Positions 7,775-14,713 of a DNA stretch of 32,314 nucleotides are shown in pieces. The DNA is from Bacteroidota bacterium (GTDB lineage Bacteria; Bacteroidota; Bacteroidia; Bacteroidales; FEN-979). The translations under genes were made by a program, and so were the position numbers. Each line of letters starts with the position of its first letter. Positions within the stretch are counted from its first letter, which is position 1. Location of the stretch: positions 1 to 32,314 of the forward strand of contig JAPLDO010000191.1 of the NCBI GenBank assembly GCA_026391715.1. The letters are read 5' to 3'. Under the pieces are notes generated by a model that saw only the letters and a list, made by a program, of their open reading frames with translations, ran no database searches and had not been told where the DNA came from.

Positions 7775-8782
7775 TTAAATTTTCTTACTGTTCAATGATT
7801 CCCTGATTTTCATCTCCAGTTCGTCAGCCAGTTCCAGGTTATCCTGTAAGATTTTCTTAACAGCATCCCTGCCTTGCCCAAGTTTGGTATCGCCATAGCT
7901 GAACCAGGAACCGCTCTTTTTAATCACATTTAGTTCGGTTGCAAGGTCAATAATTTCGAAGGCTCTTGATATTCCTTCGCCAAAAATGATATCAAATTCG
8001 GCTTTCCGGAACGGCGGGGCTACTTTGTTCTTGACTACCTTCACCTTCACATGGTTCCCGACAATCTCCTCGCCTTCTTTAATCTGGGTTTGTTTGCGAA
8101 TATCAAGTCGCACCGATGCGTAGAATTTGAGTGCATTTCCGCCTGTAGTTGTTTCTGGATTGCCAAACATCACTCCTATTTTTTCACGCAACTGATTAAT
8201 AAAAATGCAGCAGGTTGCTGTTTTACTGATCGTAGCTGTAAGTTTCCTAAGCGCCTGCGACATCAATCGGGCTTGCAATCCCATTTTTGAGTCGCCCATT
8301 TCCCCTTCGATTTCACTTTTAGGGGTAAGAGCGGCGACAGAATCAATTACGATGATATCTATCGCTCCCGAACGAATAAGATTTTCAGTGATTTCAAGCG
8401 CCTGCTCGCCACTGTCGGGCTGAGAAACAAGCAGATTTTCAACATCAACGCCAAGTTTATGAGCATAAAAGCGGTCGAATGCATGTTCTGCATCAATAAA
8501 TGCAGCTATTCCGCCTGTTTTTTGTGATTCAGCGATGGCGTGAAGCGCCAGCGTGGTTTTTCCTGAAGATTCTGGTCCATAGATTTCAGTGACTCTGCCT
8601 TTAGGCAGCCCGCCGATGCCCAGCGCAGCATCCAATCCGATAGAACCGGTTGAAATTACCTCAACTGCTTCGATAGCATTATCCCCCAGGCGCATAATCG
8701 TTCCTTTTCCAAAAGTCTTTTCCAGCTTATCGAGTGTGAGCTGAAGGGCTTTAACTTTTTCCTTGTTTACTTCGGTTGTCAT
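7775..8782 (-). CDS. recA: Recombinase RecA
   Basis: 335 residues, normal for RecA, which coats single-stranded DNA, drives strand exchange and triggers the SOS response. Walker A is GPESSGKTT (69-77), Walker [14 protein letters not shown], followed by the EGEMGD loop and the L2 region [22 protein letters not shown]. The C terminus is acidic ([12 protein letters not shown]). The start is well placed: a strong AAAGGAGG ribosome site lies 9 bases before the ATG, unusual for Bacteroidota, which seldom use Shine-Dalgarno sites. No SOS box was recognised. The 88 bases upstream are filled by a hairpin repeat, with no TAnnTTTG, so recA is probably read from the bcp promoter region or from within the repeat. 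Confidence 0.98.
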   Translation of the reverse strand: MTTEVNKEKVKALQLTLDKLEKTFGKGTIMRLGDNAIEAVEVISTGSIGLDAALGIGGLPKGRVTEIYGPESSGKTTLALHAIAESQKTGGIAAFIDAEHAFDRFYAHKLGVDVENLLVSQPDSGEQALEITENLIRSGAIDIIVIDSVAALTPKSEIEGEMGDSKMGLQARLMSQALRKLTATISKTATCCIFINQLREKIGVMFGNPETTTGGNALKFYASVRLDIRKQTQIKEGEEIVGNHVKVKVVKNKVAPPFRKAEFDIIFGEGISRAFEIIDLATELNVIKKSGSWFSYGDTKLGQGRDAVKKILQDNLELADELEMKIRESLNSKKI

Positions 8783-8811
8783 TTTTTTGTTCCTCCTTTA
8801 AGTTGAGACGC

Positions 8812-8870
8812 GGGGTTTAGACGCACCGCAGGGCGTCTTTACTGCGGTGTAAACGCGCTACTGCGCGTCT
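8812..8870. repeat. Cluster of GACGC/GCGTC hairpins between bcp and recA
   Basis: The segment can fold in alternative ways: AGACGC with GCGTCT (8820-8839), ACCGCAG at 8825-8831 with CTGCGGT at 8842-8848, and ACGCGC with GCGCGT (8853-8868). It shares the AGACGCAC..GC..GCGTC core with a hairpin at 19271-19290 between infC and rpmI. It looks like a short dispersed palindromic repeat of the REP type and is far richer in G+C than its surroundings. Confidence 0.6.
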
Positions 8871-9332
8871 TTACTTCATCTGCTCCAGTATCTGGGCGGT
8901 GTGGTTCCTGGCGTCAACTTTGGAAAAGATGTGAGAAATTTTACCGTTTTCATCTATGATGAAAGTTACCCGGTTGATCCCCTCATATTCTTTGCCGTAA
9001 AGTTTCTTTTTTCCCCAAACTCCATAATCCCGGATGATTTTTATTGGTTTATCAGGAATAAGGGCAAAAGGTAATACGTATTTTTCAGAAAAATTTTTAT
9101 GAGACTTCTCATCATCCGCGCTAACGCCGATAATTTTGAAGCCTTTCTCAATGAGAATCTGATAGTTATCTCTAAGATTGCAAGCTTCTGCGGTACAACC
9201 CGGAGTGTTGTCTTTTGGATAAAAATAGAGTATCACTTTACTTCCCCTGAAACTGGAAAGTGAAATTGGGGCGCCATTTTGGTCCACTGATTGAAAATCG
9301 GGGGCGATATCGCCGGCTTTTAGTTCTGTCAT
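8871..9332 (-). CDS. bcp: Thioredoxin-dependent thiol peroxidase (Bcp/PrxQ)
   Basis: 153 residues of the atypical peroxiredoxin Bcp, which reduces hydrogen peroxide and organic peroxides in the cytoplasm with thioredoxin as donor. The active-site segment YFYPKDNTPGCTAEAC contains peroxidatic Cys46 and, five residues on, resolving Cys51, the hallmark of this subfamily. VSADDEKSHKNFSEKY and the GVNR-like GINRVTFIIDENG strand also fit. It is the first gene of a same-strand run bcp-recA-TPR lipoprotein. A terminator just upstream (9370-9404) separates it from the region beyond; no standard promoter box was recognised in the 38 bases between. Confidence 0.96.
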   Translation of the reverse strand: MTELKAGDIAPDFQSVDQNGAPISLSSFRGSKVILYFYPKDNTPGCTAEACNLRDNYQILIEKGFKIIGVSADDEKSHKNFSEKYVLPFALIPDKPIKIIRDYGVWGKKKLYGKEYEGINRVTFIIDENGKISHIFSKVDARNHTAQILEQMK

Positions 9333-9369
9333 TTCTGATTGGAAATTTTTTATTTACGTTTAAGGATAC

Positions 9370-9404
9370 CATAAAAAACAAAACCCACGATAAATGTGGG
9401 TTTT
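9370..9404 (-). terminator. Intrinsic terminator reading toward bcp
   Basis: AAAACCCAC (9380-9388) and GTGGGTTTT (9396-9404) form a perfect 9-bp stem with a 7-base loop. On the minus strand it is followed by GTTTTTTAT. No intact minus-strand gene now lies upstream of it, but a possible tRNA 3' end relic lies 10 bases before it. Confidence 0.65.
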
Positions 9405-9414
9405 AATATGATTT

Positions 9415-9431
9415 TGTGCCCGGAACTGGAT
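9415..9431 (-). pseudogene. Possible 3' end relic of a tRNA-Leu gene
   Basis: Minus strand ATCCAGTTCCGGGCACA resembles the end of a bacterial tRNA-Leu: part of the T arm, the 3' acceptor strand TCCGGGC, discriminator A and CA. The rest of a tRNA (T loop, anticodon arm, 5' acceptor strand) is not found upstream, so no functional tRNA is present. A terminator follows directly, as it would after a tRNA gene. tRNA 3' ends are standard attachment sites for tyrosine integrases, and an integrase remnant lies 260 bases away. Seventeen bases are few, so chance is possible. Confidence 0.35.
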
Positions 9432-9608
9432 ACAAATTCTTTTTCCCTTCCTGAACTAAATCATCTCACAAACCCCACTAAAATTAGACTTTTCACAACA
9501 TCAATGATTCAGTTTCGTTCAATTAAATTAACATTAATTTACGTTTACCGTCTCCTCAACCGTCCCCATTTCAAAAATATTTGCTTAACCTAAAAACTTG
9601 CGGTTTTA

Positions 9609-10023
9609 CTGGATATGGTGTGAATAACGGTCTGACTTGCCGTTGAAAAACAAAGATAATTATATTTTCGCAAATACAAAGCAATACTTGCAAATATGGC
9701 AACCGTCACATTCATCCTCAAGGAGCCCACCTCCAAGGAAAAAATCCCATCTATCTGGTAATATGGATTGACCAGAAATCAAAGTATTTCATAATTATAC
9801 AATGCGAAAAGGATATATCCAAAGAGACCTGCCGCGGGATTTCAAAGTATTTGCATAATCAGCCGATACGATCTATCTTAACATTGCCTACTTTTCCAAA
9901 TATCCCTGACGCCAGGAGGACAATAATTCGCGAACGGGTTGATGAAAAATTGCTGGAGATTAAAAAGTATAATTATCTTTGTTTTTCAACGGCAAGTCGG
10001 ACCTATATTCACACGATATTCAG
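9609..10023. mobile_element. 415-bp element with 60-bp near-perfect terminal inverted repeats
   Basis: The left arm 9609-9668 and the right arm 9964-10023 are reverse complements at 54 of 60 positions by my alignment, including an uninterrupted 31-base block, GACTTGCCGTTG through AATTATA. The inside holds only the decayed start of an integrase-like gene. Both arms contain TATCTTTG, a promoter -7 box, pointing outward. The structure fits a MITE-like derivative or the trimmed remains of an integrative element. I see no obvious target duplication outside the arms, and no other copy in the window. An invertible segment is less likely because the promoter boxes are in the arms and inversion would not switch them. 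Confidence 0.7.
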
Positions 10024-10036
10024 CAGAACAAAATAA
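9696..10036 (+). pseudogene. Decayed N-terminal fragment of a Bacteroidota tyrosine integrase
   Basis: From the ATG at 9696 the reading MATVTFILKEPTSKEK closely matches the usual opening of Bacteroidota tyrosine recombinases, the arm-DNA-binding domain. It stops at 9759-9761, but one extra A in the six-A run at 9739-9744 restores NPIYLVIWIDQKSKYF and an open frame to 10036. The frame shift may be decay or a homopolymer sequencing error. After about residue 90 the frame enters the right inverted repeat and ends. No core-binding or catalytic domain (R..HxxR..Y) is present, so it cannot be an active recombinase. Confidence 0.6.
9950..9981 (+). promoter_or_regulatory. Outward promoter in the right arm of the inverted-repeat element
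   Basis: TTG at 9950-9952, 21 bases, then TATCTTTG at 9974-9981, which matches TAnnTTTG. It points into the thioesterase gene, whose ATG is 63 bases downstream. No other -7 box was seen between it and that gene, so the element may supply the promoter of the downstream pair. Confidence 0.5.
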
Positions 10037-10043
10037 ACCAACT

Positions 10044-10457
10044 ATGCAACTCACCGACAGGAAGGAAATAGAGGTCAGATTTTCAGAAGTTGACTCCATG
10101 AGGATTGTCTGGCATGGCAATTATCTCCGATATTTTGAAGATGGCAGGGAATCTTTTGGAATCAGATACAACCTGGGATATCTTGATATTTATAAAAATA
10201 ATGTGATGGTCCCGCTTGTAAGGATAAACTGTGACTTTAAGCGTCCGCTCGAATATGGCGATATTGCTATTGTTGAGACACGTTTTGTGCCCTCAGAGGC
10301 GGCAAAGATAGTTTTTGACTATACTGTTTACCGGAAAAAAGATATGGAAATTGCCGCAACCGGGTCGTCCACTCAGGTATTTCTTACACTGGAAGGCGAG
10401 CTGTTATTAACCAATCCTGATTTTTTTATCAGATGGAAACAAAAATGGAGCATTTAA
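10044..10457 (+). CDS. Hotdog-fold acyl-CoA/ACP thioesterase (4HBT family)
   Basis: 137 residues of a 4-hydroxybenzoyl-CoA thioesterase-like protein, which hydrolyses acyl thioesters. The N terminus has the family pattern EVRFSEVDSMRIVWHGNYLRYFEDGR: an Asp-containing strand followed by HGNYLRYFE at the start of the central helix. The ATG at 10044 is chosen because the in-frame ATG at 9939 lies in the integrase remnant and inverted repeat, and its extra 35 residues are not family-like. It is 9 bases from the ketoacyl synthase gene, forming a pair. In Bacteroidota such pairs occur inside aryl polyene or flexirubin-type and other fatty-acid-like clusters; here no carrier protein or other partner is present. 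Confidence 0.85.
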   Translation: MQLTDRKEIEVRFSEVDSMRIVWHGNYLRYFEDGRESFGIRYNLGYLDIYKNNVMVPLVRINCDFKRPLEYGDIAIVETRFVPSEAAKIVFDYTVYRKKDMEIAATGSSTQVFLTLEGELLLTNPDFFIRWKQKWSI

Positions 10458-10466
10458 TCTGAATTA

Positions 10467-11639
10467 ATGAAACCGGTATATATTCTAAGCGACAATATCA
10501 TCACCTCTCTCGGATTTTCCACCGCAGGAAATATCGAATCCGTAATGCATAATCGTATCGGCATTAAAACAGTTGACGATCCTCTTCTTTATCCTTTTCC
10601 AATAGCGGTTTCGCTGGTTGATACAACACAATTAACGATAAAATTCGACGAATTAATTGATCTGTATAAGTCTATAATGCCTTCCAATGCATTTACGCGT
10701 CTCGAAAAACTGTTTATTCTTTCCATTCACGACGCCTTAAGCAACAGGCAGGTAAATCCGCAGGATCCTCGAACCATGCTTGTTATTTCAACTACAAAAG
10801 GCAATATCGCCCTGCTCGAAGATCGTAATAAAATGCTATTCGGTCACAAACGCCTTTATCTTTGGGAACTGGCGCGAGTTATTCAGCATTTCTTTGGTTT
10901 CGTGGAAAAGCCGCTGATAATTTCCAATGCCTGTATTTCCGGCGTTGTGGCGGTTATGGCTGCCACGCGGTTTCTTCAGAATGGTTTATTTGATAATGCA
11001 GTTGTAACAGGCGGAGATATTGCCTCTGAATTTGTAATCTCCGGATTCCAGTCTTTTCAGGCTTTAAGCCCAGCTCCATGCAAACCTTTCGATCTTAACC
11101 GCACCGGCTTGTCGCTGGGAGAAGGTTGTGGAACGATGATTCTGTCGGTTAAACCCGATAACAATAGTAAACCCGCCATAAAAGTAGCAGGAGCGGCTAC
11201 GACCAATGACGCCAACCATATTTCCGGTCCGTCGCGAACCGGCGAGGAATTGAGCATGGCTATAAATATCGCCCTGCGGCGGAGTAATGCAAATCCATCC
11301 TCTGTTCAATATATCTCGGCACATGGAACAGCCACGCCATTTAATGATGAGATGGAATCGAAGGCAATTGGGTTAAGTGAAATGTCTCATGTTCCGGTAA
11401 ACAGTATGAAAGGTTACTGGGGGCATACACTCGGCGGCGCCGGACTGATTGAGTCGGTATCGGCGGTTGCGTCTATGAGAAATGACATTCTGTTTCGTTC
11501 AGCAGGTTTTGAAACGCCAGGAGTGTCAATACCGCTAAATATTATCACAAAACATCAGGAAGCGGAAATAAAAATGGTTCTCAAAACAGCATCAGGATTT
11601 GGCGGTTGCAACGCGGCGATTATTTATCATAAAGAGTGA
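10467..11639 (+). CDS. Beta-ketoacyl-ACP synthase family protein
   Basis: 390 residues of the KAS II-like thiolase fold, which joins malonyl units to an acyl chain by decarboxylative condensation. The full catalytic set is present: Cys156 in SNACISG, His286 in SAHGTAT, Lys315 and His320 in MKGYWGHTLGGAG, so it should be active rather than a chain-length factor. The sequence is divergent from housekeeping FabF and is similar in style to synthases of secondary lipid or pigment clusters. It follows the thioesterase after 9 bases. No acyl carrier protein, ketoreductase or dehydratase gene is nearby, so it would act with carrier proteins encoded elsewhere, or is left over from a larger cluster. 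Confidence 0.85.
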   Translation: MKPVYILSDNIITSLGFSTAGNIESVMHNRIGIKTVDDPLLYPFPIAVSLVDTTQLTIKFDELIDLYKSIMPSNAFTRLEKLFILSIHDALSNRQVNPQDPRTMLVISTTKGNIALLEDRNKMLFGHKRLYLWELARVIQHFFGFVEKPLIISNACISGVVAVMAATRFLQNGLFDNAVVTGGDIASEFVISGFQSFQALSPAPCKPFDLNRTGLSLGEGCGTMILSVKPDNNSKPAIKVAGAATTNDANHISGPSRTGEELSMAINIALRRSNANPSSVQYISAHGTATPFNDEMESKAIGLSEMSHVPVNSMKGYWGHTLGGAGLIESVSAVASMRNDILFRSAGFETPGVSIPLNIITKHQEAEIKMVLKTASGFGGCNAAIIYHKE

Positions 11640-11642
11640 TTG

Positions 11643-11789
11643 ATGAATTCAGACTTCCTGACCTCACAGCAAACTATTTTTAAAGACTTTGCGCCGTTTT
11701 ATAAAACGACAACCGGCAAACTATGCTTGAAAGCAATTCATTATCTTTTAGTTAGTCGTTTCTCATATATCAAAGGGCATTCCGAATAA
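11643..11789 (+). CDS. Small open frame after the ketoacyl synthase, possible gene remnant
   Basis: 48 codons starting 3 bases after the ketoacyl synthase stop, MNSDFLTSQQTIFKDFAPFY at the start. The first residues recall the helix that opens acyl-CoA dehydrogenases, but the similarity is too short to trust, and the frame ends before any domain. It may be a truncated third gene of the pair or noncoding. The ffh promoter follows directly. Confidence 0.2.
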   Translation: MNSDFLTSQQTIFKDFAPFYKTTTGKLCLKAIHYLLVSRFSYIKGHSE

Positions 11790-11799
11790 TATAAAATGC

Positions 11800-11807
11800 T
11801 AATTTTG
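11800..11807 (+). promoter_or_regulatory. -7 element for the ffh operon
   Basis: TAATTTTG matches TAnnTTTG, 39 bases before the ffh ATG. No clear -33 TTG was seen. Confidence 0.5.
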
Positions 11808-11846
11808 CAAAATAATCAGAAAAAATTCCATTAACATTATTTACTT

Positions 11847-13184
11847 ATGTTTGAAGGATTAAGCGATAAATTAGACAGAGCTTTTAAAGTTCTGAAAGGT
11901 CATGGTCATATCACAGAGATAAACGTTGCCGAAACGCTGAAGGATGTCAGGAAAGCTTTACTCGACGCCGACGTGAGTTTCAAGATTGCGAAACAGTTTA
12001 CCGACCAGGTTAAGGATCAGGCGCTTGGACAAAATGTGCTTACGGCGGTTTCTCCGGGACAATTAATGGTTAAGATCGTTCATCAGGAATTGTCACAACT
12101 GATGGGAGGTCAGAAAACCGAACTGAATCTCAAAGGAGATCCAGCCATTATACTTATAGCCGGTCTTCAGGGTTCAGGAAAAACAACATTCGCGGCAAAA
12201 CTGGCAAATTATCTTAAAACCAAACGCGGTAAGCGTCCCATGCTCGTGGCTTGCGACGTTTACCGCCCTGCCGCTATTGAACAGCTTAAGGTACTTGGCG
12301 AACAGATTGAAGTGGAAGTTTTCTCGGAGGTTTCCGTTAATGAACCGGTGAAAATTGCAAGGCGCGCAATCCAATATGCGAAAGACAAAAATTATAACGT
12401 TGTCATCGTGGATACCGCCGGACGTTTGTCCATTGACGAAATGATGATGGATGAAATCTCAAACATCAAAGCGGCATTGAATCCCCAGGAAACACTGTTT
12501 GTGGTTGATTCCATGACCGGTCAGGACGCTGTAAATACCGCCAAAGTATTTAACGATCGCCTCAATTTTGATGGAGTTGTTCTTACAAAACTTGATGGCG
12601 ATACCCGCGGCGGCGCCGCGCTGAGCATTAAATCGGTTGTGAACAAGCCAATAAAATTTGTTGGTCTTGGTGAAAAAATGGACGCTATTGATATCTTCTA
12701 CCCTGAACGTATGGCCGATCGTATTCTTGGCATGGGCGACATTGTTTCACTTGTAGAAAAAGCTCAGGAGCAATACGATGAGGAGGAGGCGCAGAAACTT
12801 CAGAAAAAAATTGCCAAAAACCAGTTTGATTTCAATGATTTCATTGCTCAGATCAAACAAATTAAAAAGATGGGCAACGTGAAAGACTTGCTGGGGATGA
12901 TTCCCGGAATGGGAAAAGCAATACGCAACCTTGAAATTGACGATAACGCATTCAAAGGAATTGAAGCCATTATTCATTCCATGACTCCTGCCGAACGTGT
13001 CAATCCGGAAATCATCAACGGAAGTCGCCGGAAACGGATAGCGTCGGGATCAGGAACCACTATACAGGATGTTAATAGGTTGATTAAACAATTTGATGAC
13101 ACTCGGAAAATGATGAAAATGGTGACTACAAGCAAAGGAAAAAACATTGGCAACCTGATGAGGAACATCAGAAACAAGAATTAA
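11847..13184 (+). CDS. ffh: Signal recognition particle protein Ffh (SRP54)
   Basis: 445 residues. Ffh binds signal sequences of nascent membrane proteins and, with SRP RNA and FtsY, targets ribosomes to the membrane. The N domain helices (1-~85) precede the GTPase: G1 GLQGSGKTT (106-114), the CDVYRPAAIEQL insertion-box region, DTAGR (189-193), TKLD (247-250) and the GDTRGGAALS loop. The methionine-rich M domain (~300-445) includes MGNVKDLLGMIPGMGKA and the RNA-binding SRRKRIASGSG motif. Length and order are standard. It opens a four-gene run, with folD starting 9 bases after its stop. Confidence 0.98.
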   Translation: MFEGLSDKLDRAFKVLKGHGHITEINVAETLKDVRKALLDADVSFKIAKQFTDQVKDQALGQNVLTAVSPGQLMVKIVHQELSQLMGGQKTELNLKGDPAIILIAGLQGSGKTTFAAKLANYLKTKRGKRPMLVACDVYRPAAIEQLKVLGEQIEVEVFSEVSVNEPVKIARRAIQYAKDKNYNVVIVDTAGRLSIDEMMMDEISNIKAALNPQETLFVVDSMTGQDAVNTAKVFNDRLNFDGVVLTKLDGDTRGGAALSIKSVVNKPIKFVGLGEKMDAIDIFYPERMADRILGMGDIVSLVEKAQEQYDEEEAQKLQKKIAKNQFDFNDFIAQIKQIKKMGNVKDLLGMIPGMGKAIRNLEIDDNAFKGIEAIIHSMTPAERVNPEIINGSRRKRIASGSGTTIQDVNRLIKQFDDTRKMMKMVTTSKGKNIGNLMRNIRNKN

Positions 13185-13193
13185 GAAGGTAAG

Positions 13194-14075
13194 ATGAAAA
13201 TACTGGATGGAAAACTGATTGCAGATCAGATAAAATCAGAGATTGCAAAAGATGTTCAGGAGAATTTTCTGGACAAAGGATTAGAACCGCCACACATTGC
13301 AGCAGTTCTCGTTGGAGATGATCCTGCAAGTATTACTTATGTAAACGCCAAGGAAAAAGCCTGCCATGAAGTTGGCTTTTTATCATCAGTATATCGGTAT
13401 CCTGCAAATATAACTGAGCAGAAATTACTGGAAGCAGTGGATTTTCTGAACCATGATAACCAAATCCATGGTTTTATTGTTCAACTTCCATTACCAACAC
13501 ATATTGACGAACAAAAGATCATCGAACGGATTGATCCGTTGAAAGATATTGATGGTTTTCATCCGGTAAATATCGGTAAAATGACGCTGAATCAGCCCTG
13601 CTTTTTACCCGCAACTCCTTATGGAATCATTACATTGCTTGAACGGTACGGAATAGAAACAACTGGAAAAAACTGTGTGGTTCTTGGCAGAAGCCATATT
13701 GTTGGAACGCCGATAAGTATCATGCTTTCGAGAAAGTCGAACGCCGGCAATGCGACAGTGACTATCTGCCACAGCTATTCACAGGATATTCCATCCATTA
13801 CATCGGGAGCGGATATTCTTATTGTCGCCATTGGAAAAGAGGGTTTTGTAACCGCCGATATGGTTAAGAAAAATGCAGTGGTAATAGATGTTGGCGTTCA
13901 TCGGGTTCCTTCTGATGAAACCAAATCGGGTTTTAAACTGAAAGGCGACGTCAGATTTGACGAGGTTGCCGGTAAATGTAGTTATATCACCCCGGTTCCG
14001 GGCGGCGTTGGTCCTATGACAATAGTCTCCCTTCTTCTGAACACGCTCAAGGCAGCAAAATTAGAAATCCACTGA
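13194..14075 (+). CDS. folD: Bifunctional methylenetetrahydrofolate dehydrogenase/cyclohydrolase FolD
   Basis: 293 residues. FolD interconverts 5,10-methylene- and 10-formyl-tetrahydrofolate in the cytoplasm, supplying one-carbon units for purines and formyl-Met-tRNA. The active-site stretch ITYVNAKEKACHEVG contains the catalytic Lys55; QLPLPTHI, PLKDIDGFHP, the nucleotide-binding GRSHIVGTP loop and the PVPGGVGPMT signature all follow in the usual order. The start at 13194 has an AAGAAGG stretch just before it. It overlaps nothing but is tightly placed between ffh and queE, so it is almost certainly cotranscribed with ffh. Confidence 0.98.
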   Translation: MKILDGKLIADQIKSEIAKDVQENFLDKGLEPPHIAAVLVGDDPASITYVNAKEKACHEVGFLSSVYRYPANITEQKLLEAVDFLNHDNQIHGFIVQLPLPTHIDEQKIIERIDPLKDIDGFHPVNIGKMTLNQPCFLPATPYGIITLLERYGIETTGKNCVVLGRSHIVGTPISIMLSRKSNAGNATVTICHSYSQDIPSITSGADILIVAIGKEGFVTADMVKKNAVVIDVGVHRVPSDETKSGFKLKGDVRFDEVAGKCSYITPVPGGVGPMTIVSLLLNTLKAAKLEIH

Positions 14076-14077
14076 TT

Positions 14078-14713
14078 TTGTCAGACCAGTTACAGATCAA
14101 TTTGTTGAAATCAGGCGAAGCGCTGCCCGTGATGGAAGAATTCTATTCTGTTCAGGGCGAAGGCTTCAATACCGGACAGGCGGCATATTTTATCCGCATT
14201 GGCGGTTGCGACGTCGGATGCAAATGGTGTGATGTTAAAGAGTCGTGGAATAGCTCTGAGTTCCCGCCGATAGCGACAGATCATGTTGTAGCCCGCACAG
14301 CATCCCAACCTGCAAAAGCAGTTGTTGTCACCGGGGGCGAGCCTCTCTTATATAACCTGGATTATCTTTGTCAAAAACTTCAGGAAGCAGAAATCAGGTC
14401 GTTTCTTGAAACATCCGGTTCTCAGTCGCTTAGCGGAAAATGGGATTGGATATGTCTTTCGCCAAAAATAGATGTGCCGCCACTGAATGAAGTCGCAAAA
14501 CTTGCCGATGAACTGAAGGTAATTATTCATGAACCTTCCGACTTTCAATGGGCGGAGGAAAATGCTTCGATTGTGTCATCACGATGTTTATTATACCTAC
14601 AACCCGAATGGAGCCGGCATGAAACAATGATGCCGCAGATTATCGGTTATATCAAGGCGAACCCAAAATGGAGAATCTCATTGCAAAGTCATAAATATAT
14701 GCGAATCCCATGA
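14078..14713 (+). CDS. queE: 7-carboxy-7-deazaguanine synthase QueE
   Basis: 211 residues of a radical SAM enzyme that contracts 6-carboxytetrahydropterin to 7-carboxy-7-deazaguanine on the queuosine (tRNA) pathway. The iron-sulfur ligands are Cys44, Cys48 and Cys51 in GGCDVGCKWCDVKESW, spaced CxxxCxxC; TGGEPLL is the SAM-binding glycine motif. The start is TTG at 14078, two bases after the folD stop. An in-frame ATG at 14132 exists, but homologues keep the INLLKSGEALPVME segment before it, so TTG is preferred. Its stop overlaps the start of the next gene (ATGA), indicating translational coupling. No other queuosine gene is in the window. Confidence 0.95.
   Translation: MSDQLQINLLKSGEALPVMEEFYSVQGEGFNTGQAAYFIRIGGCDVGCKWCDVKESWNSSEFPPIATDHVVARTASQPAKAVVVTGGEPLLYNLDYLCQKLQEAEIRSFLETSGSQSLSGKWDWICLSPKIDVPPLNEVAKLADELKVIIHEPSDFQWAEENASIVSSRCLLYLQPEWSRHETMMPQIIGYIKANPKWRISLQSHKYMRIP

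Noticed and set aside
9415-9431. Complete tRNA gene
   Set aside because: Only an apparent 3' end is present; anticodon arm, D arm and 5' acceptor strand are missing.
9396-9593. 65-codon frame upstream of the inverted-repeat element
   Set aside because: It starts in the terminator hairpin and crosses the tRNA-like relic; the protein has no recognisable pattern.
9609-10023. Phase-variable invertible promoter
   Set aside because: The promoter boxes are in both arms and point outward, so inversion would leave expression unchanged; no active invertase is present.
11057-11324. Open frames antisense to the ketoacyl synthase
   Set aside because: They overlap the conserved catalytic region of the synthase and have no recognisable domain or promoter.
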